Shown here piece by piece: positions 23,466 to 33,904 of a stretch of DNA of 64,000 nt. Under the pieces are notes generated by a model. It had not been told where the DNA came from. It did no database searches and saw only the letters and a program-made list of their open reading frames with translations. The position numbers and the translations under genes were made by a program. Source of the stretch: Chrysopilus asiliformis (Eukaryota; Arthropoda; Insecta; Diptera; Rhagionidae); contig OZ035961.1 of assembly GCA_964034945.1 (NCBI GenBank), forward strand, positions 64,400,244-64,464,243. Direction: 5' to 3'. Every line of letters starts with the position of its first letter. The first letter of the stretch is position 1.

Positions 23466-23717
23466 TTACAATGTTTGGAAGTCAAGAAAAGTTATAAAAT
23501 GTATAATTATGAATTTGTCCACTAATGACTGAAACAAGGATCGGTTGATTCGAAACTGACGGACAAACTCCTCCTCTGAATACGACGGCACAACTTCTTC
23601 AAAATAATTTTTTATGCAATTCCTTTTTGTGCGGACGATTTCTTCATCGTCTTCACTTAAAAAGTCGTCTTCACTTAATTCATATTGATCGAAATCATCA
23701 GAAATCAAATTAAACAT
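23466..23717 (-). pseudogene. HARBI1-like transposase N-terminal fragment
   Basis: From an ATG at 23717 the minus strand reads an acidic region and then Y-S-E-E-E-F-V-R-Q-F-R-I-N-R-S-L-F-Q-S-L, the N-terminal motif of Harbinger nuclease-like proteins (compare W-S-E-S-E-F-V-M-R-F-R-L at 59760 in the other copy). The frame stops at 23466 shortly after, and the DDE nuclease domain is missing. Confidence 0.7.
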
Positions 23718-23741
23718 GATTAGTTCCTTGATATTCATTTT

Positions 23742-24324
23742 AAACATAACAAAAGCTATAATTGCCAATCTGGCAATCATTGAAAACCCGTATGGTGATA
23801 TTCGTATCAAAATTCGAACAGTTGTACCAAAATTCAACTTTGAAGTCAAACTTTCCAATAAGAATTTTTAAAATTTATTCCAATCGGATTTTGATGTATG
23901 GGAGTTTTATGTAGAATCATATCCTAAATAACTTTTGTTCTTGGACTTTTTTGATAAAATTCACCGTTTTTGAGATATTCACAAAAACCGTTTTCGTTCG
24001 TATGGGGGGTACCCCCCCTAATGGTCCATTTTTGCCCATTAACGAACTTAGCCTCGCATTTTACGAAAAACGGATCTGCGCAAAATTTCAAGTCTCTAGC
24101 TCAATCCGTGCGCCCGCAATCCGCGCCACAGACAGACGGACGGACAGACGGACAGACAGACGGACAGACGGACAGACAGACGGACGGACATGCAGAAATT
24201 AATTATTTTTATCATTCTAAACACACTGGTGTAATTCATTTTTGTGTGTGATGACGGGATCTTGGCGTTACAAACGGTAAGGCAAAGTTAATATACCCTT
24301 TGGTTTCACCATACGGGTATAAAA
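23742..24324 (-). mobile_element. mini-me/DINE-1-like copy
   Basis: Reverse-orientation copy running from AACATAACAAAAGCTATAAT to CATACGGGTATAAAA. It includes the CGGACAGACGGACAGACAGA tract at 24132-24190 and the GGGGGGTACCCCCC palindrome at 24005-24018. It disrupts the Harbinger element 23262-24486. Confidence 0.8.
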
Positions 24325-24560
24325 ATGTTGTACACAAACGTAAAACCTTGACAGTTCAAACGTGACTTACTCTGAACTTACTACAAGTTGTTCGATAAAA
24401 ACAAATTCAGAGTAAGAAAATCCGCCATTTTGTGGAGTAAAGTGAAAATATTCGGAGTTAGTCCAGGACTTATATCGAACAGACCTACGAACTCTTTGAT
24501 GACTGAAACGCAAATGACAATGGAACGAGAAAAATACGCACTGAAAAATACCCGCCAATA

Positions 24561-24865
24561 GCTGCGTTCAGACGCAGTGGAAACTGGTTGACTTCACCAA
24601 GTTTCCACTCGATTTTACGGGCCAGACGCTATCGGGTGTATGCGGGGAATTCACCTGCTGGCTAGGCCGGGTGAACTTGGTTGAAAACACATACACACAT
24701 AGAGTTCAATGGTGGGGGTTCACAAAATTTTCCTAGCTACATGCACACATTGACATAGCACTGCAGCGCAAAAGTTGAAAAACACTACGTGAGAACGCAA
24801 ACAGATTTTTTCACCCAGAGTAACTTGGTTGACTTCAACCAGTTTTAATCTCGTCTGAACGCAGC
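24561..24865. mobile_element. MITE with GCTGCGTTCAGACG ends
   Basis: Inverted ends GCTGCGTTCAGACG and CGTCTGAACGCAGC. The next inner segments (GAAACTGGTTGACTTCACC and GGTTGACTTCAACCAGTTTT) are also mutually inverted. No target duplication is clear. Non-coding. Confidence 0.7.
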
Positions 24866-25044
24866 CATTCAGAGCATGACACGGGACTCTGAAAATGTAG
24901 ATTTTAGTTTTGTGGTGCAATTTCCTATCGACACCCCCACTTCCTCGTCTTGCCGGTATTTTGACAGTTTCGTTCATGGCCAGGCGCCTGGATCAACCGT
25001 GTGTAAACAGGCTCTTTGGTTTCACTATCTATATATATAAAAAA

Positions 25045-25285
25045 AAAAAATTTAAAAAAAAGCTTTTATTAAAAAAGAATGCACTAAAAAGAAAAAAATA
25101 ATTTTCTGGACGCTGTGTATCACAAATATAAAAGCTTTTAAAAAGCGAGATAAATTTTTATTTTATTGTTTTATGCTTTATCTCGCTTTTATATTTGTGA
25201 TACACAGCGTCCAGAAAATTATTTTTTTCTTTTTAGTGCATTCATTTTTAATAAAAGCTTTTTTTTTAAATTTTTTTTTATATTT
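25045..25285. repeat. Large palindrome, arms about 105 bp
   Basis: The left arm (AGCTTTTATTAAAAAAGAATG ... GACGCTGTGTATCACAAATA) is repeated inverted at 25165-25285. The left arm carries an extra 11 bp (CTTTTAAAAAG) near the centre. The loop is about 20 bp of AT. Such a structure could extrude a cruciform, or mark a foldback element or an assembly fold. Confidence 0.85.
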
Positions 25286-25339
25286 TTTTTATTTTGTTCT
25301 TTTTAGTCTTCGAATATATATCCTTATATTTGAGATGTC

Positions 25340-25590
25340 CTTACAGGCTTTTTAACTTGAGAATCGTATTCAGTAACCCCAAAAACCCCCAGAATAGATT
25401 TTTTTTCCGGAAAATTTGGAGAAAAATATAATCACGTTATCTTTACAGTACCTTCCGTTATCCTTACAGACTTTTTAATAACAGATTCGGATTCAGCGAC
25501 CTCAAAAACCCCCAGAATAGATTTTTTCCCGGAAAATTTGGAGAAAAGGATAATCACGTTATCCTTACAGGACCTTCCGTTATCCTTGCA
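25340..25590 (-). repeat. Two diverged inverted satellite units
   Basis: Two approximately 120-bp units in reverse orientation relative to the main array are recognised by ATCCTTACAGGACCTTCCGTT and GACCTCAAAAACCCCCAGAAT words. They are more diverged than the units from 25870 onward. Confidence 0.75.
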
Positions 25591-25869
25591 AGGATGTAGT
25601 AGTGAAAATATTGTATTGTCATCGGACTTATATAAGTGTGCAAAATTTCAAGTCAATCGAACAAGTGGAAGTGGGTCAAAATTGGGTTGCAAGATTTGAT
25701 CTGACAGACAGACAGACACGAAGGCAAGCTAAATAAAAGCTTTTAAAAATGGATGTTTGTCTGCCTGTCTGAGATTACAAAACTCAAAAACTACTGGACC
25801 GATTTTTACGCGGTTTTTTGCAAAATGATCTGTGTTGCCAGGAGCAGGTTTTTAGCTATGTAGATTTTT

Positions 25870-28800
25870 AAAATTCGAAACGGAAGGTCCTGTAAGGATA
25901 ATGAAAATATCCTTTTTCCCATTTTTCCCCGGAAAAATTGGCATTATGGGGTTTTTGGGGTCGCTGATCACGAATCCGGTATTAGATTTTCAAAATTCGA
26001 AACGGAAGGTCCTGTAAGGATAATGAAAATATCCTTTTTCCCATTTCTCCCCGGAAAAATTTGCATTATAGGGTTTTTGGAGTCGCTGATCACGAATCCG
26101 GTATTAGATTTTCAGAATTCGAAACGGAAGGTCCTGTAAGGATAATGAAAATATCCTTTTTTCCATTTTTCCTCGGAAAAATTTGCATTATAGGGTTTTT
26201 TGGGTCGCTGATCACGAATCCGGTATTACATTTTCAAAATTCGAAACGGAAGGTCCTATAAGGATAATGAAAATATCCTTTTTCCCATTTTTCCCCGGAA
26301 AAATTTGCATTATAGGGTTTTTTGGGTCGCTGATCACGAATCCGGTATTAGATTTTCAGAATTCGAAACGGAAGGTCCTGTAAGGATAACGCAAATATTC
26401 TTTTTCCCATTTTTCTCCGGAGAAATTGGCATTATGGGGTTTTTGGGGTCGCTGATAACGAATCCGTTATTAGATTTGCAAAATTCGAAACGGAAGTTCC
26501 TGTAAGGATAACGAAAATATGCTTTTTCCCATTATTCCCCGGGAACATTGGGATTATGTTTGGGATCGCTGATCACGAATCCGGTATTAGATTTTCAAAA
26601 TTCGAAACGGAAGGTCCTGTAAGGATAACGCAAATGTCCTTTTTCCAATTTTTCTTGAAACAATTGACACTAAGGGGTTTTCGAGGTCGCTGATCCCGAA
26701 TCCGGTGTTCGATTTTTCAAATGCTAAACGGGAGGTCCTGTAATGATAACGGAAATGTCCTTTTTCCAATTTTTCTCGCAAAAACAGGCTTTGGGAGGTT
26801 TTCAGGGTTGCTTATCACGAATCTGGAGTTGAAATTTCAAAATTCGAAACGGAAGGTCCTGTAAGGATACCGCAAATATCCTTTTTCCCATTCTTCCCCG
26901 GAAAAATTGGCGTTATGGGGTTTTTGGGGTCGCTGATCACGAATCTGATATTAGATTTTCAAAATTCGAAACAAAAGGTTCTGTAAGGATAACGGAAATA
27001 TCCGTCTTCCCATTTTTCCCCGGACAAATTGGTATTATACGGTTTTTGGGGTCGCTGATCACGAATCCGGTGTTGGAATTTCAAAATTCGAAAAGGAAGG
27101 TCCTGTAAGGATAACGAAAATATCCTTTTTCCCGAAAAAATTAGCATTATGGGGTTTTTGGGGTCGCTGATCACGAATCCGGTATCAGATTTTCAAAATT
27201 CGAAACGGGAGGTCCTGTTTCCTATTTTCCTCGGAATATCCTTTTTCCTCGGAAAAATTGGCATTGTGGGGTTTTTGGGGTACGCTGATTACGAATCCGG
27301 TATTAGATTTTCAAAATTCGAACCGAAAGGTCCTGTAAGGATAACGCAAATATCCCTTTTCCCATTTGTTCCCCGACAAATTGGTATTATGGGGTTTTTG
27401 AGGTCGCTGATCACGAATCCTGTATAAGATTTTCAAAATTTGAAACGAAAGATCCTGTAAGGATAACGCAAATATTCTTTTCTCGGATAAATTGGCATTA
27501 GGGGGTTGCTGATCGCGAATCCGATGTTGGAATTTCATAATTCTAACCGGAAATTCCTGTAAGGATAACGCAAATGTCCTTTTTCTCGCAAAAACTGGCT
27601 TAAAAAGGTTTTCAGGGTTGCTTATCACGATTCTGATCTTGGATTTCAAAATTCGAAACGGAAGAACCTGTAAGGATAAAGCAAATATCCATTTCCCGTT
27701 TTTCCCGGAAAAAATCTGCATAAGGTGGTTTCCGGGTCGCTGATCGCGAATCCGGTGCTAGATTTTCAAAATTCGAAACGGAAGGTCCTGTAAGGATAAT
27801 GAAAATATCCTTTTTCGCATTTCTCCCCGGAAAAATTTGCATTATAGGGTTTTTTGGGTCGCTGATCACGAATCCGGTATTACATTTTTAAAATTCGAAA
27901 CGGAAGGTCCTATAAGGATAATGAAAATATCCTTTTTCCCATTTTTCGAAAAATTTGCATTATAGGGTTTTTTGGGTCGCTGATCACGAATCCGGTATTA
28001 GATTTTCAAAATTCGAAACGGAAGGTCCTGTAAGGATAATGAAAATATCCTTTTTCCCATTTTTCCCCGGAAAATTGGCATTATAGGGTTTTTGGGGTCG
28101 CTAATTACGAATCTGGTGTTGGAATTTCAAAATTCGAAACGGAATGTCCTATAAGGATAATGAAAATATCCTTTTTCCCATTTTTCTCCGGAGAAATTGG
28201 CATTATGGGGTTTTTGGGGTCGCTGATCACGAATCCGGTATTAGATTTTCAAAATTCGAAACGGAAGGTCCTGTAAGGATAACGCAAATGTCCTTTTTCC
28301 AATTTTTCTTGAAACAATTGACACTAAGGGGTTTTCGAGGTCGCTGATCCCGAATCCGGTGTTCGATTTTTCAAATGCTAAACGGGAGGTCCTGTAATGA
28401 TAACGGAAATGTCCTTTTTCCAATTTTTCTCGCAAAAACAGGCTTTGGGAGGTTTTCAGGGTTGCTTATCACGAATCTGGAGTTGAAATTTCAAAATTCG
28501 AAACGGAAGGTCCTGTAAGGATACCGCAAATATCCTTTTTCCCATTCTTCCCCGGAAAAATTGGCGTTATGGGGTTTTTGGGGTCGCTGATCACGAATCC
28601 GGTATTAGATTTTCAAAATTCGAAACGAAAGATCCTGTAAGGATAACGCAAATATTCTTTTCTCGGATAAATTGGCATTAGGGGGTTGCTGATCGCGAAT
28701 CCGATGTTGGAATTTCATAATTCTAACCGGAAATTCCTGTAAGGATAACGCAAATGTCCTTTTTCTCGCAAAAACTGGCTTTGGGAGGTTTTCAGGGTTG

Positions 28801-29110
28801 CTTATCACGATTCTGATCTTGGATTTCAAAATTCGAAACGGAAGAACCTGTAAGGATAAAGCAAATATCCATTTTTCGTTTTTCCCGGAAAAAATCTGCA
28901 TAAGGTGGTTTCCGGGTCGCTGATCGCGAATCCGGTGCTAGATTTTTAAAATTCTAAACAGAAGGTCCTGAAAGGACAACGAAAATCTTTTTTCCAAATT
29001 TTCCCCGGAAAAAATGGCATTATGAGGTTTTTCGGGTCGCTGGTCACGAATTCGGTGTTAGATTTTCAAAATTCGGAACGGAAGAAGGATAACGCAAATA
29101 TCCGTAAGGT
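25870..29110 (+). repeat. 122-bp satellite array, about 26 units
   Basis: The monomer includes AATTCGAAACGGAAGGTCCTG, AAGGATAACGAAAATATCC and GGGGTCGCTGATCACGAATC. Some neighbouring units repeat at exactly 122 bp (frames opening at 26061, 26183, 26305). Higher-order copies exist: 26587-26781 is repeated identically in coding potential at 28241-28435 (offset 1654), and 27450-27730 at 28630-28910. Open frames across it are by-products of the repeat. Confidence 0.95.
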
Positions 29111-29600
29111 CACTATAATTTAAGGTCCTTAATAATATTTCCTTTTTACAATTTGTTTGCTCATTATTAATTGTAATTTCAATTTCTTCATAATCACTAA
29201 TTTTTAAATTTTCATGTATCGATGCTTTTATATTATAGATATCATTCACAATTACATAATTAATAAACTGGAAACACCTGTAACTCGCGAAGGTTTATTC
29301 ATAATTTGTATCCGTTATCAGTAATTATGTCTGCTATGAATTTTTGAGCATTATTTGTTGCTAACCAATTGACGTTAAAGTCACCAACAATTACTACTTT
29401 TTCACGAAATTCAGTAAGTTATTATATATATATATTTTAATGTTTTCAAGAAAGGTGTCATTGGATTTTATACATAGCTCCTAAGTAGAAATTGACACGA
29501 CCTCAGCTAACTTTTATCATCAGCCACCAATACTACTACTATACCAGCCACTACTTTACTACTCTCTGTGAATCCCCTTATTTTGCAAATATTATAATTT
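29111..29600 (-). pseudogene. Non-LTR retrotransposon endonuclease (EN) fragment
   Basis: Minus-strand reading around 29415-29305 gives E-F-R-E-K-V-V-I-V-G-D-F-N-V-N-W-L-A, the G-D-F-N motif of AP-type endonucleases of non-LTR elements. Further downstream come N-K-P-S-R-V-T and, after a frameshift near 29255, N-D-I-Y-N-I with an I-S-D-Y-E segment typical of the EN C-terminus (down to about 29110). Several stops are present. It lies between the two oppositely oriented satellite arrays and may be part of the same retroposon family as 60868-62930. Confidence 0.7.
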
Positions 29601-29689
29601 TTAATATATACTAGCAGACCCTACGTTTGCAGCTAAAAGTTTTTTGTATAAATTTTAGAATGTCAAAAAACTATAAATAACTTAAAAAG

Positions 29690-30240
29690 CTTTGGGGAAA
29701 AACGTTATCCTTACAGGACTTTTTGTTTCGAATTTTGAAAATCTAATACCGGATTCGTGATCAGCGACCCCAAAAACCCCGTAATGCCAATTTTTCCGGG
29801 GAAAAATGGGAAAAAGGATGTTTTCATTATCCTTACAGGACCTTCCGTTTCGAATTTTGAAAATCTAATACCGGATTCGTGATCAGCGACCCCAAAAACC
29901 CCATAATGCCAATTTTTCCGGGGAAAAATGGGAAAAAGGATGTTTTCATTATCCTTACAGGACCTTCCGTTTCGAATTTTGAAAATCTAATACCGGATTC
30001 GTGATCAGCGACCCCAAAAACCCCATAGTGCCAATTTTTCTGAGGAAAAATGGGAAAAAGGATGTTTTCATTATCCTTACAGGACCTTCCGTTTCGAATT
30101 TTGAAAATCTAATACCGGATTCGTGATCAGCGACCCCAAAAACCCCATAATGCCAATTTTTCCGGGGAAAAATGGGAAAAAGGATGTTTTCATTATCCTT
30201 ACAGGACCTTCCGTTTCGAATTTTGAAAATCTACATAGCT
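29690..30240 (-). repeat. Inverted 122-bp satellite array, about 4.5 units
   Basis: Four nearly identical units in reverse orientation to the 25870-29110 array (CCTTACAGGACCTTCCGTTT, CTAATACCGGATTCGTGATC). They are more homogeneous among themselves than the plus-strand array, indicating recent local amplification or conversion. Confidence 0.93.
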
Positions 30241-30329
30241 AAAAACCTGCTCCTGCCAACGCAGATCATTTTGCAAAAAACCGCGTAAAAATCGGTACAG
30301 TAGTTTTTGAGTTTTGTAATCTCAAACAA

Positions 30330-30372
<43 letters not shown>

Positions 30373-30537
30373 AACATCCATTTTTATATATATAGATTTG
30401 GTACTTTATGCGACTCTAAAACTATTTGTTTTTGAGCAATCTGTATTGCAGACTCATATGAAAAATTAATTAGGTATCACTGCGACGAATGGTTAATGAC
30501 ATAACCAAATCGTAATAATCATGCACCTACAGATAAA

Positions 30538-32304
30538 AACATAACAAAAGCTATAATTGCCAATCTGGCAATTATTCAAAACCCGTATTGTAATATTCGT
30601 AACAAAATTCGAACAATTGTATCAAAATTCCGCTTTGAAGTCAAATTTTCCAATAAGATTTTTTAAAATTTATTCCAATCGGATTTTCATGTATGGGAGT
30701 TTTATGTAGAATCATATCCTAAATAACTTTTGTTCTTGCACTTTTTTGATAAGATGCACCGTTTTTGAGATATTCGCAAAAAACATTTTTGTTCGTATCG
30801 GGGGTACCCCCTAATGGTCCATTTTTGCCCATGAACGAACTTAGCCTTGCATTTTACGAAAAACGGATCTACGCAAAATTTCAAGTCTCTGGCTCAATCC
30901 GTGCGCCAGCAATCCGCGCCACAGACGGACGGACATGCAGAAATTAATTATTTTTATCATTCTAAACACACTGGTATAATTCATTTTTTTGTGTGATGAC
31001 GGGATCTTGGCGTTACAAACGGTAAGGCAAATCTAATATACCCTTTGGTTTCACCATACGGGTATAAAAAATTGAATTTAGCATGTCCGTCCGTCTTTGG
31101 CGCGGATTGCGGGCGCACGGATTGAGCTAAAGACTTAAAATTTTGCGCAGGTCCGGTTTTCGTAAAATGCGAGGCTAAGTTCGTTAATGGGCAAAAATGG
31201 TCTATTAGGGGGGGGGGGGGGGGGGGGGGGGTACCCCCAATACGAACGAAAACGGTTTTTGTGAATATCTCAAAAACGGTGCATCTTATCAAAAAAGTCC
31301 AAGAACGAAAGTTATTTAGGATATGATTCTACATAAAACTCCCATACATCAAAATCCGATTGAAAGAAATTTTAAAAAATCTTATTGGAAAGTTTGACTT
31401 CAAAGTGGAATTTTGGTACAACTGTTCGAATTTTGATACGAATATCACCATACGGGTTTTCAATAATTGCCAGACTGGCAATTATAGCTTTTGTTATGTT
31501 TTTGATAAGATTTGTACTTTTTTGATATTCGCAAAAAACGTAAAAAATGGTCCATTTTTGCTCATTAACGAACTTAGCCCTGCATTTTACGAAAAACGAA
31601 TCTGCGTAAAATTTCAAGTCTCTAGCTTAATCCGTGCGCCCGCAATCCGCGCCACAGACAGACGGACATGCAAAAATTAATTATTTTTATCATTCTAAAC
31701 ACACTGGTGTAATTCATTTTTTTGTGTGATGATGGGATCTTGGCGTTACAAACGGTAAGGCAAAGTTAATATACCCTTTGGATTCACCATACGGGTGTAA
31801 CCAGACGGTGAAAACGACTGTGACCGTTTTGAATTTTTGGAACTATATGTAAGAAATAATCAAAAATTAAAAACATAACAAAAGCTATAATTGCCAATCT
31901 GGTATGGGAGTTTTATGTAGAATCATATCCTAAATAACTTTTGTTCTTGGACTTTTTTGATAAGATGCACCGTTTTTGAGATATTCGCGAAAATCGTTTT
32001 CATTCGTATGGGGGGTACCCCCCCCCCCCTAATGGTCCATTTTTGCCCATTAACGAACTTAGCCTCGCATTTTACGAAAAACGAATCTGCGCAAAATTTC
32101 AAGTCTCTAGCTCAATCCGTGCGCCCGCAATCCGCGCCACAGACGGACGGACAGACAGACGGACGGACATGCAAAATTCTATTTTTTTTTATCATTCTAA
32201 ACACACTGGTGTAATTCATTTTTGTGTGTGATGACGGGATCTTGGCGTTACAAACGGTAAGGCAAAGTTAGTATACCCTTTGGTTTCACCATACGGGTAT
32301 AAAA
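30538..32304. mobile_element. Cluster of mini-me/DINE-1-like copies
   Basis: A reverse copy (30538-31069, with a shortened CAGACGGACGGAC tract) abuts a forward copy (31070-31500 with a 24-base G run at 31208-31231). It continues into a truncated reverse remainder (31500-31798) and a last reverse copy (31870-32304). Shared landmarks are GGTAAGGCAAAGTTAATATA, TGGCGCGGATTGCGG and CCATACGGGTATAA. Nesting and truncation show repeated insertion into the same family. Confidence 0.8.
31208..31231. repeat. Homopolymer tract of 24 G
   Basis: It sits at the place where other copies of this element have five to nine G followed by TACCCCC, so the run is an expansion of an element-borne palindrome. Confidence 0.95.
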
Positions 32305-32379
32305 ACTGCATTTAGCAATAGATCAAACTGTGGATGACATATTAATTTAACTGTGCCAAATGTTTGCGCCAATGGAGGG

Positions 32380-32598
32380 TTTCACACCTTTGATCTTTGC
32401 CTATCTTGAATCGGGTAAATCCATGCCCTCGCCTTCACATTTTTCTTCTTTGCAGCGTTCTTCAAAAGAATATCTATCATGCCATTTCAATGTTTGCGTG
32501 TCACCTTGGAAAATTTTCCTCATTCGCTAGTGAACTGAAGCATCAAGAAATGCACACAAATAAGCGTGCTGCCGCAGTACCCTTGTGTACCTTTTGAA
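32380..32598 (+). pseudogene. Possible decayed C2H2 zinc-finger fragment
   Basis: At 32488-32598 the frame reads F-A-C-H-L-G-K-F-S-S-F-A-S-E-L-K-H-Q-E-M-H-T-N-K-R, which has the spacing of the C2H2 finger second half and linker (L-x2-H-x3-H-T). Another frame just upstream has a weaker K-E-Y-L-S-C-H-F-N segment. The first cysteine pair is incomplete. It lies 3' of dup on the opposite strand. Tentative relic of a zinc-finger gene. Confidence 0.35.
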
Positions 32599-33020
32599 TT
32601 CTCTTTGTAGATGTTGTCACCCTGCAGGTCAAACGCATGAGTCATAGTTTATTCCAAAATTTTCTCAACTTGTCTCTCCACACTTGTTTATGTGTGCGTT
32701 TCTGCAAAAATTGCGCCGAGGTTTCGGGCTTCAGGATTAAAATCCATTGGCCAAAATTCAATTTTTTTGTGATAACCAATTTGAATTTTATTGATCAAAT
32801 TTGATAGTAGATAGTTCAAAAGTAGGGAATAAAAAATATTAGGTCAATCTTTAAAAATGTCTTTGCAAAAGCATTGAAATAGAATTTTTTTTTAAATTTT
32901 GCCAAAAAGTAAATTATTTCCTTATTTTATAGTTTCGAGAGAATTGCAAAATGATTTTTTTAAAATAACAGTATATCTCGGTAGTTTTAGTAAAAGACAA
33001 AACTGTAGGAAATACAAAAC

Positions 33021-33026
33021 TTTATT
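33021..33026 (-). terminator. dup: Candidate poly(A) signal of dup
   Basis: AATAAA on the minus strand, 123 bp beyond the stop codon, is the first canonical hexamer after the dup reading frame. Confidence 0.55.
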
Positions 33027-33148
33027 ATACTACGTGTAAGTAAAAACGAAATACTGTATTCTTCAAAAAGCGTCCTATAATCAAGCTTTTGTAATGCAGT
33101 CAACACAGTTCTATTAAGAATCAAAATACAGTGAAAGTTAAATTAAAA

Positions 33149-33904
33149 TTAATTTGACTTGCAGCTGACAATATTTTCTAATTTTTTAATAATTTCGCAT
33201 AAATTAATTTCTCTATTGAGCTTAACAAAAAAAAGTTTTCGAATTTCATGGAAAGAAAGCCAATCCTGGCATTCTTTGCCTAACAATCTTAAATGCCCTT
33301 CTATATCTTTGGAAGACATTTTTGTCCGAAAACTGTTGGAAATTTTATCTATAACCAACTCCAATTGTAGAACACTTTTCTTCTCGGTAACAAAAACATT
33401 TCGCAAATGACGAGCCATTTCTGGTAGACGACTATATCTATTAATTTCAAGATCCTGAGATGGTCTCCGTGTTATTGCATCAAGGGCTTTCGCAGCTTGT
33501 TTAGTGCGAATTTTTGTTAATAGTGATTCAGGAACATTCTTCAAAATACTATTAGCAACATGCCCTTGTTTTTTGACAATTTCAAACGGTAACGCGATAT
33601 CTTCTGCTTCGGTATTTTCATAACGCGTTGTGGCCCGTTCCATTGGTGTATTACAATTAAATAGGTTTCTTGCAGTCGATAGTATATCTTTGGCAGAGGA
33701 ATATTTCTCAACATTTGGTGGTTGCGGTAAAACTCCCTTTTCTATATCGGGGCATTTTTCCAAATCGAACTCTGGATGCCATCGGGTTACAAGTTGCTTA
33801 TCTATTAGAATTGCTGGATCTAGAGATTTAAGGAATTTTTCGTGTTCATCTTTTACTTTTTCCAGTAATTTTCGGTGAAAATGTTGTTGACGATCGATTA
33901 TTAC
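33149..33904 (-). CDS. dup: dup coding exon 3 with stop
   Basis: 756 nt starting after CCCCTAG. Encodes W-H-P-E-F-D ... L-P-Q-P-P-N-V-E-K-Y-S-S-A-K and the C-terminal MCM-binding winged helix, ending at TAA (33151-33149). Confidence 0.94.
   Translation of the reverse strand, partial: VIIDRQQHFHRKLLEKVKDEHEKFLKSLDPAILIDKQLVTRWHPEFDLEKCPDIEKGVLPQPPNVEKYSSAKDILSTARNLFNCNTPMERATTRYENTEAEDIALPFEIVKKQGHVANSILKNVPESLLTKIRTKQAAKALDAITRRPSQDLEINRYSRLPEMARHLRNVFVTEKKSVLQLELVIDKISNSFRTKMSSKDIEGHLRLLGKECQDWLSFHEIRKLFFVKLNREINLCEIIKKLENIVSCKSN

Larger units (their letters stand above)
23262..24486. mobile_element. Harbinger-like element with transposase relic, interrupted by mini-me
   Basis: Inverted ends AGGTCTGTTCGATATGAGTC (left) and the inverse at 24452-24486, with a 3-bp duplication ACG (23259-23261, 24487-24489). 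Subterminal regions repeat GTCCTGGACTTACTC words in both orientations. It contains a HARBI1-like fragment on the minus strand and is interrupted at 23742-24324 by a mini-me-like copy. Confidence 0.75.
25026..30398. mobile_element. Composite Helitron-like element rich in 122-bp satellite
   Basis: The two edges are inward-facing ATCTATATATATAA-type termini (25026-25040 and, inverted, 30385-30398). Inside each is a GTCT/CAGA microsatellite (25690-25780 and 30330-30375) and a conserved AAAAACTACTG...TTTTGCAAAATGATCTG block (25797-25865, 30232-30310). A solitary copy with the same end, microsatellite and first satellite unit is at 35822-36060. Such 5'-TC-TATATA ends and internal tandem arrays are known in Helitron/Helentron families. 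The head-to-head arrangement suggests two insertions or an inversion. Confidence 0.6.

Noticed and set aside
23951..24251. Arg/Thr/Asp-rich frames with R-R-T-D repeats (also at 31957-32231 and 51908-52222)
   Set aside because: They are translations of the GTCY microsatellite and flanks of the mini-me-like family, shared by all copies and broken at random.
25870..29110. CRISPR-like array or gene family in the 122-bp repeats
   Set aside because: Repeats are long, diverged and without unique spacers, in a eukaryotic context. The many short frames arise from repeat sequence with open phases.
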